Shown here in pieces: positions 49,363 to 58,457 of a DNA stretch of 64,000 nt. Origin of the DNA: DATGPD01 sp031423015 (GTDB lineage Bacteria > Planctomycetota > UBA1135 > UBA2386); contig JANPER010000055.1 of NCBI GenBank assembly GCA_031423015.1, positions 1-64,000 of the forward strand. Reading direction: 5' to 3'. Made by a program: the position numbers and the translations under genes. How positions within the stretch are numbered: the stretch's first letter is position 1; each line of letters starts with the position of its first letter. The notes under the pieces are model-generated. The model had not been told where the DNA came from, did no database searches, and worked only from the letters and a program-made list of their open reading frames with translations.

Positions 49363-50864
49363 CGCAGGAGGTAGGAAGGGTGTTGGGTCAGGATGAACAA
49401 CAGGCCGCGTACGCGCTCGGAGATGTGCTCCGGGTTGGTGCCATCGAACGGTGCGTGGGCGAGCACCAACTCGGTGCCGGCTTCGGTCGCCCTCGTGTCG
49501 AGATACTCCTGGTAGGTGACGACTTCCTCCAGCGTGAGTTGCAAGCCCAGGCGCTCGGCAAGCGCGCTGACCACGGCCAGCGTGGTCCGTCCGGTCGGTG
49601 GCGGCAGGAGGTTTTCGAAGGGCGTTCCCAGGCGCAGCTGATCGTCGCGGTTCATCGCCACCGCGTGCGCGAGATGACTGCGCAGGGTCATGCTCTGCGC
49701 CGTCAGCCACGCCTCATCATCGGGCCAACCGCCGACGTTGGGTGGGTCGCACAGTCGCTGCCCCTGACTCGTGAGCAGAAAGTCGGCGACTGCGTTCGGG
49801 AACGCCAAGCCAGTTGCCCGCAGCAAGCCGATCGCTGCCTCGACCGGCGACTTCACGTGCGACCGCCGCGACGCGGGCGCGAAGAACGCGCGCGAACGCA
49901 GGATGGTGCGCAGCACCGGCTTCAGCTCGTAGTTGCCAGCGCGCAGCAGTGCCGCCAGCTGCGCCACGACCTCGGCCGGCGCGGGCGCGTAGCAGAAGTG
50001 CTCGAACAAACCGCGGCAGATGAACTCGGCCACCGGTCGCTTCGCCAAGGTCAGGTCGAGAACCTCACGGAACCCGAAGATGCCAGTCTCGCCGAAGATC
50101 GTCTTGGCCGTGGTGTCGGCGCGCGTGATGTCGAACAGCACGGCGTCGACGCCGGTCTGCCGGTCGCGCACCAGGCGATAGCCGGTGAACGCGCGCGCCG
50201 TTTCGCGGATGTCGGCCGCGGTGTAGCCGTTGTCGACGCCGAGGGCGAACAGCTCGTAGAACTCGCGCGCCAGGTTCTCGTTCGGCTGCTCCTTCGTGCT
50301 GTCGACGGCGTTGAGCCACACCAACATCGCGGGGTCGGTGAGCATCTCGTACAGCAGATCGCGGAGGTTGCCGGTGCCGAGCCGGCGCAAGGTCTGTACC
50401 TGCTCGCGCATGAAGTGCATCGAGCCGACGCTGAACCCCACGAACGACGTCGCGAAGTGGTCGTGCCAGTAGAACGCCATGCAGTCGCGGAACGGCGCGC
50501 GCGAGCGCTGCATCAGCTCCATCCACCACAACACCAATTCGCGCCCGGTCGGATGGTCGGGGTAGGCGATGCCGCGCACCGCGGCGGCCTCGATGTCGGG
50601 CTCGGCGATCGAGATCAGGAGTTCGCTGACGAACCCCTCGACACCACTTTGCACGAGCGCCCCGCGGCCCACCGGCGTCGTGCCCCACTGCGTGCGGCGC
50701 ATGAGATGCGCGAGCTGATCCTGGTCGACGGGCTCAGTTTGCGGGTCGAGCGACAACTCAGCCGGCTGATAGATCGGGTCCGGCGCCGCCCGGCTACCGC
50801 CGCCGCCACAGGCCGCGACACCCAGGGCAAGGAACGGCAAAGACCACGCGATGTGCGAGCGCAT
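49359..50864 (-). CDS. DUF1800 lipoprotein
   Basis: 501 aa. Signal sequence with lipobox (LALGVAAC, Cys19). Core DUF1800 motifs: LAHLMRRTQWGTTPVGRGAL (about 51-70), CMAFYWHDHFATSFVG (about 127-142), LWLNAVDSTKEQPNENLARE-like segment (shown as VDSTKEQPNENLAREFYELF) and CDPPNVGGWPDDEAWL. Helical, exported, function unknown; pairs with DUF1501 in planctomycetes and many other groups, perhaps in a polymer-processing pathway. Confidence 0.87.
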   Translation of the reverse strand: MRSHIAWSLPFLALGVAACGGGGSRAAPDPIYQPAELSLDPQTEPVDQDQLAHLMRRTQWGTTPVGRGALVQSGVEGFVSELLISIAEPDIEAAAVRGIAYPDHPTGRELVLWWMELMQRSRAPFRDCMAFYWHDHFATSFVGFSVGSMHFMREQVQTLRRLGTGNLRDLLYEMLTDPAMLVWLNAVDSTKEQPNENLAREFYELFALGVDNGYTAADIRETARAFTGYRLVRDRQTGVDAVLFDITRADTTAKTIFGETGIFGFREVLDLTLAKRPVAEFICRGLFEHFCYAPAPAEVVAQLAALLRAGNYELKPVLRTILRSRAFFAPASRRSHVKSPVEAAIGLLRATGLAFPNAVADFLLTSQGQRLCDPPNVGGWPDDEAWLTAQSMTLRSHLAHAVAMNRDDQLRLGTPFENLLPPPTGRTTLAVVSALAERLGLQLTLEEVVTYQEYLDTRATEAGTELVLAHAPFDGTNPEHISERVRGLLFILTQHPSYLLR

Positions 50865-50938
50865 GCTTCGATCACCATGTCACCAGAGCGCCCCGCGGGG
50901 ACGGGCGCGAGCGCTCGGGACTAGGTAGTCGCGCGGTT

Positions 50939-50992
50939 GGGAGCGGTCACAGTTTTTGGTAACCGTTCATGGGTCGTGGTCGGCCCGCTCCC
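50939..50992 (-). terminator. Inverted repeat after the BatA-type gene
   Basis: GGGAGCGG (50939-50946) is complementary to CCGCTCCC, present at 50985-50992 and again at 50991-50998. It lies just beyond the stop of the leftward BatA-type gene (51007) and ~75 bp before the DUF1800 start. A run of five T (50953-50957, plus strand) lies in the loop rather than after the stem, so the terminator call is weak. Confidence 0.35.
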
Positions 50993-51006
50993 GCTCCCGA
51001 CAGCGG

Positions 51007-53241
51007 TCAGCGCGACACGCGCCAAGCGAGCAGGCTCTCGACCAGCAGCGCGAGCAGCAGGGCGATGGCCAGCGTGCGCGCCAAGTCAGCGCCGGACGCG
51101 GCGTTGCTGCCCCCAGTCGCGGCGCCGTCTTCCATCACCACGCGCTCCACAACCTCGGCTGGATACATGCTCTGGAACGAGCTGCGGGTCAACCGCAGCA
51201 GCTCGCCCTCGCGCAGGGGTGCGTTGCGCGCCAGCAGGCGGGCCTCGCGTTCGCCGACGTGGCGCACAAGTGCCAGCTCGAACAGGCCAAAGCCGCGCAA
51301 CTCGGCCATCGGCACCGCCAGGTCCAACCGGTCCTTGTCGTCACCCTCGGTGGGCGCGGTGGCGGTGAACGTGCGCTCCTCGGCCGCGTCCTGTTGGCAG
51401 CGCGCGGTCACGTCGGGGCGGAACGTGCCGCTGTCGAGCACGCTCCGGTAGGTGTCGCGCGTACCGAGATTGCGCTGCACGTCGTTCTGTGCGCGCGCGG
51501 TCCAGGCGCAAATCTCTTGGCACAGCGGCGGAAACAACTCGCTGCTCGGCAGGCTGCTCCAGAAGTCATCCGCGGTGGTGCCGATGACCACGACACGGCC
51601 ATGCCCTGCCTTGCCAGCCTCGCGCGCCACGATCAGCGCCGGCCCGCGCGCGTCGCCGACGCGCACCAGCGGCCGCAACGGCACGCCGGAGTCTTCGAGG
51701 CTCGGGTGGTAGCGCCCGATCAGCACGCTGGCGAACAGCCCCTTGAAGCCCTCGGCTTCGCGCGCCACCAGCGGGTGCTCTTCTTCCACCAAGAACGCCG
51801 GCCGCGGTGCCTGGACGTCGCCGAGCACGTCGCCGAGCGCCAGCGGCAGCAGGCCATCGGCGCCGGTGCCGAGCACCTCGGCGTAGCGGCGCGGATCGAC
51901 TTGATTGCCGGTGAAGATCACCAAGCCGCCGCCCGCGGCAACGAAACGCTGGAGCTTGTCGGCGGCGGCGGGTGCCGGCGCGGCGACGTTGCACAGCCAC
52001 ACGATGTCGTAGTTTTCGAGCGCCTCGGTATCGAGGGCCTGATCGGGCACGACGATGGGATCGACGCCGGTCACGACTTCGAGGTCGGGATCGAGAGCGA
52101 TCGCCAAGAAATACGTCTCGGCCTCTTCGGCGCGATGACCGGCATCGCCGTCGACCAACAAGCATCGGATCGCCGGCCGAACCGCGAGTGCGAGGGCGCG
52201 CGAGTCGTCGGCGGCGAACGCGTCGCGACCGAGGGTCGCGGTGACCCCCTGCTCGACGACGTCTTGTAGGTCGTCGCGGAAGGTGTGCTGCACGGTGAGC
52301 GTCGACATCGCGCCGGGTCCGATCGGCTCCACCGGCAGCGCGCGCTGCGTTGCCTGCTCGCCACGGCCGACGCGTACCGTGACCTCGCTCGGCTGGCTGG
52401 CCGACAGACCGCGATTGGCGATGTCGATCTCGAGGCTGGTGGGTACGCCGGCGACCACCACGCGGTCCTTGAGACGCACAGCGGCGACTGCGAGGTTCTC
52501 GGCATCGCGACTGCCGAGCGCGACGACGCGCAGGGCTTCTTTCTCCTTGTCGAGCTGGCGCAAAACGGCGAGCAGGTCGCCGCGCGCCTTGCCGTCGTCG
52601 CCCAACCAATCGACCTGGCGCAGATCGGTGAACACCGTGATCTGCGCGCGGCTGCAATCGGGCGTGTCGGCCATCAACTTGCGGGCCTGCACCAGCGTCG
52701 CGGCGAGGTCACCGCTGCTGTCGCTCGCCTGCGTGAGCGCCCCGAGCGCCTCGCGCACGCGGGCCTGAATCTGCGCGCTGACGCGCTGCGACGCCAGCAA
52801 CGGCTTGTGGGGCGCACTGGTGGTGAGCAGCGACAACACGTCCCCTGGTTTGCGGTCGGCGAGCGTGCTGGCGAGCGCCATCACCGCGTCGCGCGCTTCG
52901 GCAAACGCGTCGCGGGCGCCGGCACGCTGTGACATCGACAGAGAATCGTCGAGGCACACGAGGTGGTGCGTGCGCGCGCTGCCGAACACGTTGCCGGTGA
53001 GCAGCGGTCGACAGACCAGCAGCACCAAGAACATCACGGCGAGCGCGCGCAACAGGAGCAGCAGCCACTCCTGCATCTGCAACCGCCGCCGATTGCGCTT
53101 GAGCGCCGCCAGCAGGAACTCCATCGCCGCCCACTTCACGCGCTGGAAGCGGCGGCGGTTGAGCAGGTGGATGATGATCGGCACCGCCACCAGCGTCAGC
53201 AGCCACAGCAGCGCGGGGTTGAGGAAGGCGAAGGCCAGCAC
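51007..53241 (-). CDS. BatA-type membrane protein with von Willebrand A domain
   Basis: 744 aa. The N-terminal BatA domain is clear: FLNPALLWLLTLVAVPIIIH then LLNRRRFQRVKWAAMEFLLA and a second helix (LLLLLRALAVMFLVLLVCRP). A vWA domain follows (HHLVCLDDSLSMSQRAG, DxSxS as DDSLS), then beta-rich domains and a GATase-like stretch (ENYDIVWLCNVAAPAPAAAD). A last helix TLAIALLLALLVESLLAWRV ends the protein. BatA proteins accompany MoxR AAA+ ATPases and DUF58 proteins, which should lie further upstream but are not in the window. Separated by 8 kb from its expected neighbour at 40623-43064. Confidence 0.82.
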   Translation of the reverse strand: MLAFAFLNPALLWLLTLVAVPIIIHLLNRRRFQRVKWAAMEFLLAALKRNRRRLQMQEWLLLLLRALAVMFLVLLVCRPLLTGNVFGSARTHHLVCLDDSLSMSQRAGARDAFAEARDAVMALASTLADRKPGDVLSLLTTSAPHKPLLASQRVSAQIQARVREALGALTQASDSSGDLAATLVQARKLMADTPDCSRAQITVFTDLRQVDWLGDDGKARGDLLAVLRQLDKEKEALRVVALGSRDAENLAVAAVRLKDRVVVAGVPTSLEIDIANRGLSASQPSEVTVRVGRGEQATQRALPVEPIGPGAMSTLTVQHTFRDDLQDVVEQGVTATLGRDAFAADDSRALALAVRPAIRCLLVDGDAGHRAEEAETYFLAIALDPDLEVVTGVDPIVVPDQALDTEALENYDIVWLCNVAAPAPAAADKLQRFVAAGGGLVIFTGNQVDPRRYAEVLGTGADGLLPLALGDVLGDVQAPRPAFLVEEEHPLVAREAEGFKGLFASVLIGRYHPSLEDSGVPLRPLVRVGDARGPALIVAREAGKAGHGRVVVIGTTADDFWSSLPSSELFPPLCQEICAWTARAQNDVQRNLGTRDTYRSVLDSGTFRPDVTARCQQDAAEERTFTATAPTEGDDKDRLDLAVPMAELRGFGLFELALVRHVGEREARLLARNAPLREGELLRLTRSSFQSMYPAEVVERVVMEDGAATGGSNAASGADLARTLAIALLLALLVESLLAWRVSR

Positions 53242-53316
53242 GAAGTCGTCGGCGAGTGTTGGAGTCGGCGGCGCAACCCGGGCGCCGGGCTAGGGGAGCG
53301 CGGACTCTACTTGCAC

Positions 53317-53336
53317 GGAAACGGCAGGCCGTTTCC
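53317..53336. promoter_or_regulatory. 20-bp near-perfect palindrome between divergent genes
   Basis: GGAAACGGC and GCCGTTTCC (arms 53317-53325 and 53328-53336) are separated by only two bases, so it is a palindrome rather than a hairpin. It lies 75 bp before the BatA-type gene start and ~180 bp before the rightward secreted-protein gene. A dimeric regulator site controlling one or both genes is plausible; no promoter hexamers are obvious. Confidence 0.4.
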
Positions 53337-53513
53337 CTTGCCGGACTTTCCTCGCGCTCGCCCTGCGACCCGCGCCTCCGGCGCTCCCGGATCGAACCGC
53401 TCGCGAACATCCGCAAGAATCCGCGAACAGGGCCGAGCACGGCGGCGCTGCCCCTGAGTTAGTCCGGCGTCCACATTCAGGCGGCCGGCCTTTGTCCCTC
53501 TCCGCCACAACCC

Positions 53514-56096
53514 ATGATCCGTTCCTCAGCACGCTACGCCCCGCTCGTCGGCCTGGCGCTCACCGGCCTCTTGGCCATCCCCCTGACCGCGCAGAACCCA
53601 CCGTTGCCCGAGACCGCAACGGCGATGATCGAGACGGCCACTGGGCCCAACCTCGCGCTGCCGCAGCCGCCGCGCGCCTTCCTCAACGAAGTTCCGATCG
53701 GCGGCCTGCCGGTGGTGCCCGTGGTCGACGCCGGGTTGCCCCAGCCAAACAGTGCGCCATGCACGATTGGCGACCTCAACAACCAAGTGCCGCTCGCCGG
53801 CGCGTTCACGTTCTTCCGCAATCGCGACCACCGGCCCAGCGGGGCCTCCCAGCTGCATCCCGGGGAGCCCTCGACCGCAGCCAGCCGCGACACCTACTTC
53901 GCCACCGGCAACACGTACGGTTCGCTGTCGAAGGACTCGGGCATGACCTGGAGCCACGTGAACCCGTTCACGCTGTTTCCCGCGGTCGATGGCGGCGCGT
54001 GCTGCGATCAGCGCGTCATCGCCGACCCAGCTTCAGGTCTCATGCTCTGGTACGTCCAGTATCGCTACAGCGCCACGACCGGCGCGGGCGGCTTTCGCCT
54101 CGCGTGGACGCGCTCGCGTGACCAGCTCCGCAACTCGCAGTGGAGTTCGGTGTACTTCAACGCCGCGAGCTTCGCCTTGGCCGGCAACTGGCTCGACTTC
54201 CCGGACATCGCGGTCAGCAACGACCACGTCTACATGGCGACCAACGTGTTCAACGCGTCGAGCGCGTATCAGAACTCGCTGATCATCCGCATCCCGCTCA
54301 ATCAACTGAGCGGCGGCGGCTCGGTCGTCGCGACCTACTACCGCCGCACTGGCGGCTCCGGCCCCATGAACGGCGGCGCGTCGTACCGGTTTACGCAAAC
54401 CTACAACGGCAGCCCGGCCGTCGAGATGTACTGGGCGTCGCACAACAGCACGTCGTCGATCCGCATCTTCCGCTGGGACGACGCCAACGCCGGCCGCTTC
54501 GCCGACGTCGACCGCACGATCCCGGCGTGGACCTCGGGTGCAGGCGCGGCGCCCGGCCCCGATGGGCGCGACTGGATCGGCTTCGATGACCACCGCATCG
54601 CCAGCGGCTACGCAAGCCCGGTGTCCGATGAGGGGGGGTTCCTCTGGTCGTCGAACGGCAACGGCGGCAGCCGGCCGCAGAGCTACGTGCGAGTGCAGGC
54701 GTTCAGTCTCGCCGACCGGTCGATCATCGCGACCGAAGACGTGTGGAACGGGACCTTCGACTTCGCCTTCCCAGCCATCGGCATGAACAGCCTTGGCCAC
54801 GGGGGTGTGGTGATGTCGGGCGGATCAGCCACCACCAATGTCACGACCTACGCGCTCCTGTCGGACAACTACACGCCGTTCTTCGCTGGCGCCACCATCT
54901 TTGCGCTGGCGACCGGCACCAACGGCGCGCCGAGCAACCGCTGGGGTGACTACCACAGCGTCGTCGCCAACCCCATCGATCCGCGCACCTTCATCGGCAC
55001 CGGCATGCACATGATCGGCGGCAGCGGCACCAACAGCACGGTGCATCGCACCACGTGGTTCGGCCGCGACGACTACACGCCGGCGTGGGTGAGTCTCAGC
55101 GTCAGCTCGTCGCCGAGCGGCGCCGCGATTACCGTCGACGAGACCGATCGCAACGGGTCGAGCAGCGGCACCGCGCCCTTCGTGCGCAGCTACACGCCGC
55201 AGCAGGGCTACACCCTGCGAGCGCCCGCGTCGCTTTCCTCGGGTGGCAACACGTACCTGTTCGCCAACTGGTCGGGCACCGGCGGTTCCACCGCCAGCCA
55301 GGTGTTCACCGTGTCCAGCATCGGCGCCTCGGCGCACGGCGCGACCGCCACCTACGGGTTGCAGTCGACGGTCACCGTCGATGACCGCAATGTGGCGGGC
55401 AGCGTCGCGATCACGGTGGGCACGACGGACCTCGACGGCTTGAGCAACGGAAGCACGCTGTTCACGCGCCGCTATCGGACGACGGATGGTCCATTCGCGT
55501 TCACCGCGCCGTCGGCCGCCGGCATCCAGCCGTTCCGCCGTTGGTACCTCAACAACATCGCCCAACCGCTCGGGCAAGTGACGATCAGCGTTGCGCCGGC
55601 GACCGGCGCGGTGACCATCGAGGCCGAGTACTGCTCGTACACGGCCGGCGCCTACACGACGTACGGCAGCGGCTGCCCGGGCAGCAACGCGCTCGTGCCC
55701 GCGCACAGCTCGGTGTCACGGCCTGACATCGGCTCTTCGGTCACGCACAGCGTGAGCGGTTTCGCCAGCCCGACGCCCGCGATCATGGTCATTGGCCTGT
55801 CGAGAACCACCTACAACGGCTCACCACTGCCGTTGAACCTTGGCTTCATCGGCACCAACCCGGCGTGCAACTTGTTGGCGTCGATCACCCTCAATCTGCC
55901 CATCACGATCGGCGGCACAGGCAGCGGTAGTCTCACGTTTGCGCTGCCGAACGACCCGTCCGCAATCAGCCAGCACATCTTCTCGCAGGTGATCGGAGTC
56001 GACATCTTCGTGCCCTTCCGGATGCCGATCATCGTCAGCAACGGCCTCGACATGATGATCGGTGGTCGATCGCTCGGCGGCGGCACCTGCCCGTGA
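53514..56096 (+). CDS. Large secreted protein, sialidase-like N-terminus and planctomycete C-terminal domain
   Basis: 860 aa. Signal peptide ends GLLAIPLTAQ|N. Residues ~90-510 resemble BNR/sialidase-type propellers (SKDSGMTWSHVNPFTLFP, FRLAWTRSRDQLRNSQW, DWIGFDDHRIASGYASPV). Residues ~515-700 hold two related beta domains (VSSSPSGAAITVDETDRNG and VDDRNVAGSVAITVGTTDLD). From YGSGCPGSNALVPAHSS a C-terminal domain of ~140 residues ends MPIIVSNGLDMMIGGRS; the protein at 1-324 has the same domain. Probably displayed on or released from the cell. Enzymatic activity is unproven. Confidence 0.75.
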   Translation: MIRSSARYAPLVGLALTGLLAIPLTAQNPPLPETATAMIETATGPNLALPQPPRAFLNEVPIGGLPVVPVVDAGLPQPNSAPCTIGDLNNQVPLAGAFTFFRNRDHRPSGASQLHPGEPSTAASRDTYFATGNTYGSLSKDSGMTWSHVNPFTLFPAVDGGACCDQRVIADPASGLMLWYVQYRYSATTGAGGFRLAWTRSRDQLRNSQWSSVYFNAASFALAGNWLDFPDIAVSNDHVYMATNVFNASSAYQNSLIIRIPLNQLSGGGSVVATYYRRTGGSGPMNGGASYRFTQTYNGSPAVEMYWASHNSTSSIRIFRWDDANAGRFADVDRTIPAWTSGAGAAPGPDGRDWIGFDDHRIASGYASPVSDEGGFLWSSNGNGGSRPQSYVRVQAFSLADRSIIATEDVWNGTFDFAFPAIGMNSLGHGGVVMSGGSATTNVTTYALLSDNYTPFFAGATIFALATGTNGAPSNRWGDYHSVVANPIDPRTFIGTGMHMIGGSGTNSTVHRTTWFGRDDYTPAWVSLSVSSSPSGAAITVDETDRNGSSSGTAPFVRSYTPQQGYTLRAPASLSSGGNTYLFANWSGTGGSTASQVFTVSSIGASAHGATATYGLQSTVTVDDRNVAGSVAITVGTTDLDGLSNGSTLFTRRYRTTDGPFAFTAPSAAGIQPFRRWYLNNIAQPLGQVTISVAPATGAVTIEAEYCSYTAGAYTTYGSGCPGSNALVPAHSSVSRPDIGSSVTHSVSGFASPTPAIMVIGLSRTTYNGSPLPLNLGFIGTNPACNLLASITLNLPITIGGTGSGSLTFALPNDPSAISQHIFSQVIGVDIFVPFRMPIIVSNGLDMMIGGRSLGGGTCP

Positions 56097-56106
56097 CGTG
56101 CGGCCG

Positions 56107-57654
56107 TTAGCGCGCGTGCTGGCGCAGGCGCCGCACGCTCGCTTCCTTGCCGAGCAGGAACACCACGTCGAACAGCCCTGGCCCCTTGTCCGTGCCGGTC
56201 AACGCCGCGCGGATCGGGTGCACGAGGTTGCCGAACTTGATGCCGCGCTGCTCAGCGAAGGCGCGCATCTGCGCTTCGATGTGCGCCGGCGCGAAGAACC
56301 CTAGGGCCTCGGCCGAAGGCGTAACGCTGTCCTTGGCGGTGGGCACGTGCACCGCGCGATCCGCCGACCCGCGGTTCGCAGGATACGACGCCGGCAGTGG
56401 CGTGGCGTCGAGCAGGTCGGCGTACGCGGCGAGCCACTGCTTGGCTTCGGGCTGCTTGGCGAGGTTCTTGATGGCGGCCTCATCGAGGGTCGGCTCGGCG
56501 AACACCCAGCGCAGCTTGTCGGCCAGGTCGCCGTAGCGGTCGATGCGCTCTTGGTAGCAGCCGACCACGTTCTCGAGCAACTCAGCGTGCGAGGCGAACG
56601 CAGACTCGGGCACGATCTCGGCGCGCAGCAGCCACGGCTTGACCGCGGCCACGAGTTCGGCGCGCGACATCTGCCGGATGTAGTGACCGCAGAGAGCGAG
56701 CAGCTTGTCTTCGTCGAACTTGGCGCCCGCGGCGTGGATGTCCTCGATCTTGAACTTCGCCAGCATCTCGTCCTTGCTGAACACGTCGCGATCGCCGGAG
56801 TACGCCCAGCCGAGCAAGGCGATGTAGTTGAACACCGCCGCTGGCGGGTAGCCGCGGTCGCGGTAGTCGAGGATGTTGGTCGACGTGTCGCGCTTGCTGA
56901 GCTTCTTGCCGTCCTTGCCGAGGATCAGCGGCACGTGCGCGAAGCGCGGCGGCACGAGGCCGAGCGCGTCGAACAGGATCGCCTGCTTGAAGGCGTTCAT
57001 CAGGTGTTCCTCGCCGCGCACCACGTGCGAGATCAGCATCTCGCTGTCGTCGACGACGCACGCGAAATTGTAGGTCGGCATGCCGTCGGGCCGCACCATC
57101 ACCCAATCGTCGAGCTCGCCCATGTCGACCTCGACCTTGCCGCGCAGCATGTCATCGACGACGTATTTGCCCTCGAGCGGCATCCGGAAGCGGATCGACG
57201 GCACGCGACCCGCCGCCTCGAATGCCTTCTGCTGCGCCGGGGTGAGGTCGCGGTCGCGCCGGTCGTACATGCCCTTCTTGCCCGCTGCCAAGAGGCGCTC
57301 GCGGCCGGCTTCGACTTCCTCTGGGGTGGCGTAGCACTGGTAGGCGTGCCCCGACGCCAGCACGTCTTGCGCGAATCTCTGGTAGAGATCCAAGCGCTGC
57401 GTCTGGAAGTACGGCCCGTAGTCGCCGCCGACCTGTGGCCCCTCATCCCAATCGATCCCGATCCAGGTGAGGCCTTCGAGGATGATGCGCAGCGCGCCGT
57501 CGACGTTGCGCGCCGTGTCGGTGTCCTCGATGCGCAGCAGGAAGCGACCGCCAAGCGCGCGCGCCGCGGCCCAGTTGTAGATGGCGGTGCGCGCCCCACC
57601 GAGGTGCAGGGGGCCGGTCGGCGACGGCGCGAAACGAAGACGCGGGGTATCCAT
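56107..57654 (-). CDS. gltX: Glutamyl-tRNA synthetase
   Basis: 515 aa, a class I aminoacyl-tRNA synthetase. The HIGH signature is PSPTGPLHLGGAR (about residues 10-22) and the KMSKS-equivalent is KLSKRD (251-256). RIEDTDTARN near residue 41 and NFACVVDDSEMLISHVVRGE (about 196-215) are typical of bacterial GluRS. The C-terminal anticodon-binding region is of normal size, ending GPGLFDVVFLLGKEASV. It charges tRNA-Glu and, in organisms lacking GlnRS, possibly tRNA-Gln. Convergent with the secreted-protein gene, 10 bp apart. Confidence 0.96.
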   Translation of the reverse strand: MDTPRLRFAPSPTGPLHLGGARTAIYNWAAARALGGRFLLRIEDTDTARNVDGALRIILEGLTWIGIDWDEGPQVGGDYGPYFQTQRLDLYQRFAQDVLASGHAYQCYATPEEVEAGRERLLAAGKKGMYDRRDRDLTPAQQKAFEAAGRVPSIRFRMPLEGKYVVDDMLRGKVEVDMGELDDWVMVRPDGMPTYNFACVVDDSEMLISHVVRGEEHLMNAFKQAILFDALGLVPPRFAHVPLILGKDGKKLSKRDTSTNILDYRDRGYPPAAVFNYIALLGWAYSGDRDVFSKDEMLAKFKIEDIHAAGAKFDEDKLLALCGHYIRQMSRAELVAAVKPWLLRAEIVPESAFASHAELLENVVGCYQERIDRYGDLADKLRWVFAEPTLDEAAIKNLAKQPEAKQWLAAYADLLDATPLPASYPANRGSADRAVHVPTAKDSVTPSAEALGFFAPAHIEAQMRAFAEQRGIKFGNLVHPIRAALTGTDKGPGLFDVVFLLGKEASVRRLRQHAR

Positions 57655-57698
57655 GCGGGCGGCGGACTGTAGCCGCGGCGCGCGGAAAGCGCCGGTGA

Positions 57699-58406
57699 TC
57701 AGCCGTTCCAGGGTTCGGGCAGAATCTTGCTACCCGTGCCCGGAGCCGGCAACCGGTCGAGCCGGGGTTCGATACGGACGCTCCGCGACAGGAACAGCGA
57801 TGTCGTCCAGGTGTAGCGGTTGATCGGCCCGAACCCCGCGAGGTCGACCTGGATCAGGCCCGAGTCCCGCAGGAAGCGCGTCACTTTCGGCAGCCAATCG
57901 GAGTTGTCGAGGATGATCAGGCCATCATCCGCCAGCCTTTGGCGAGCGGCGACGGCGCACTCGTAACGGTGGCTGCCATCGATCACGATGACGTCGAACT
58001 GCTGCCCGTGCCGATTGACCGCGTCGACGTATTCGGCCGGCGCCTCGATCAGTTCGTGGCGCGCATTGCCCGGCAGCTGGTCGGTGATCCTGGCGAACCA
58101 CGTCTTGTCGTCCTCGACCGACACGATCGACCGGCAACGCCTCGCCCAGAAGATGCTCGAGTAACCGGAGCCGTACTCGAAGATCGTCTTCTGCGTGAAG
58201 TCGAGTTGCGACAGGTACTCGATGGCCGGGTAGGTGTACCACGGGATCGGCTCGCCCAAGCGATCGATGCACGCCCAGCGACGCGCCGATTTGAGCTGAC
58301 CAAAGTCGATGGCGAGCACCTTGCTGTTGTGCATCAGGACCGACAGGGAATGGGGCACGAGCCTGCCGAGCGCCCGCCCGACTTTGGTTAGCGATCGACG
58401 CAGCAT
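57699..58406 (-). CDS. Class I SAM-dependent methyltransferase
   Basis: 235 aa from ATG 58406, with a strong ribosome site (AGGAG, 6 nt upstream), which decides the start over the longer open frame to 58499. The SAM-binding motif I is TIFEYGSGYSSIFWARRC (about residues 75-92), followed by VSVEDDKTWFARI, the acidic ribose-binding end of strand 2, and FDVIVIDGSHRYECAVAA. This is the Methyltransf_24 type. Substrate unknown. A 68-nt structured element lies just upstream (58458-58525). Confidence 0.82.
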   Translation of the reverse strand: MLRRSLTKVGRALGRLVPHSLSVLMHNSKVLAIDFGQLKSARRWACIDRLGEPIPWYTYPAIEYLSQLDFTQKTIFEYGSGYSSIFWARRCRSIVSVEDDKTWFARITDQLPGNARHELIEAPAEYVDAVNRHGQQFDVIVIDGSHRYECAVAARQRLADDGLIILDNSDWLPKVTRFLRDSGLIQVDLAGFGPINRYTWTTSLFLSRSVRIEPRLDRLPAPGTGSKILPEPWNG

Positions 58407-58457
58407 TTGGCTCCTGTCGTGGTGCGGGTTACCAAGGCGCGGGGTTGGGAATCCATC

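Noticed and set aside
40574..50969. GTAACCGTTCA present at 40574-40584 and 50959-50969, flanking the inserted block
   Set aside because: An 11-base match is expected many times by chance in 64 kb; the surrounding bases do not extend it convincingly, so it is not taken as an insertion-site duplication.
56347..57672. Long open frame antisense to gltX (and similar frames opposite most genes)
   Set aside because: Arg/His/Val-rich shadow of a high-GC gene with no homology-like motifs; gltX itself is unmistakable.
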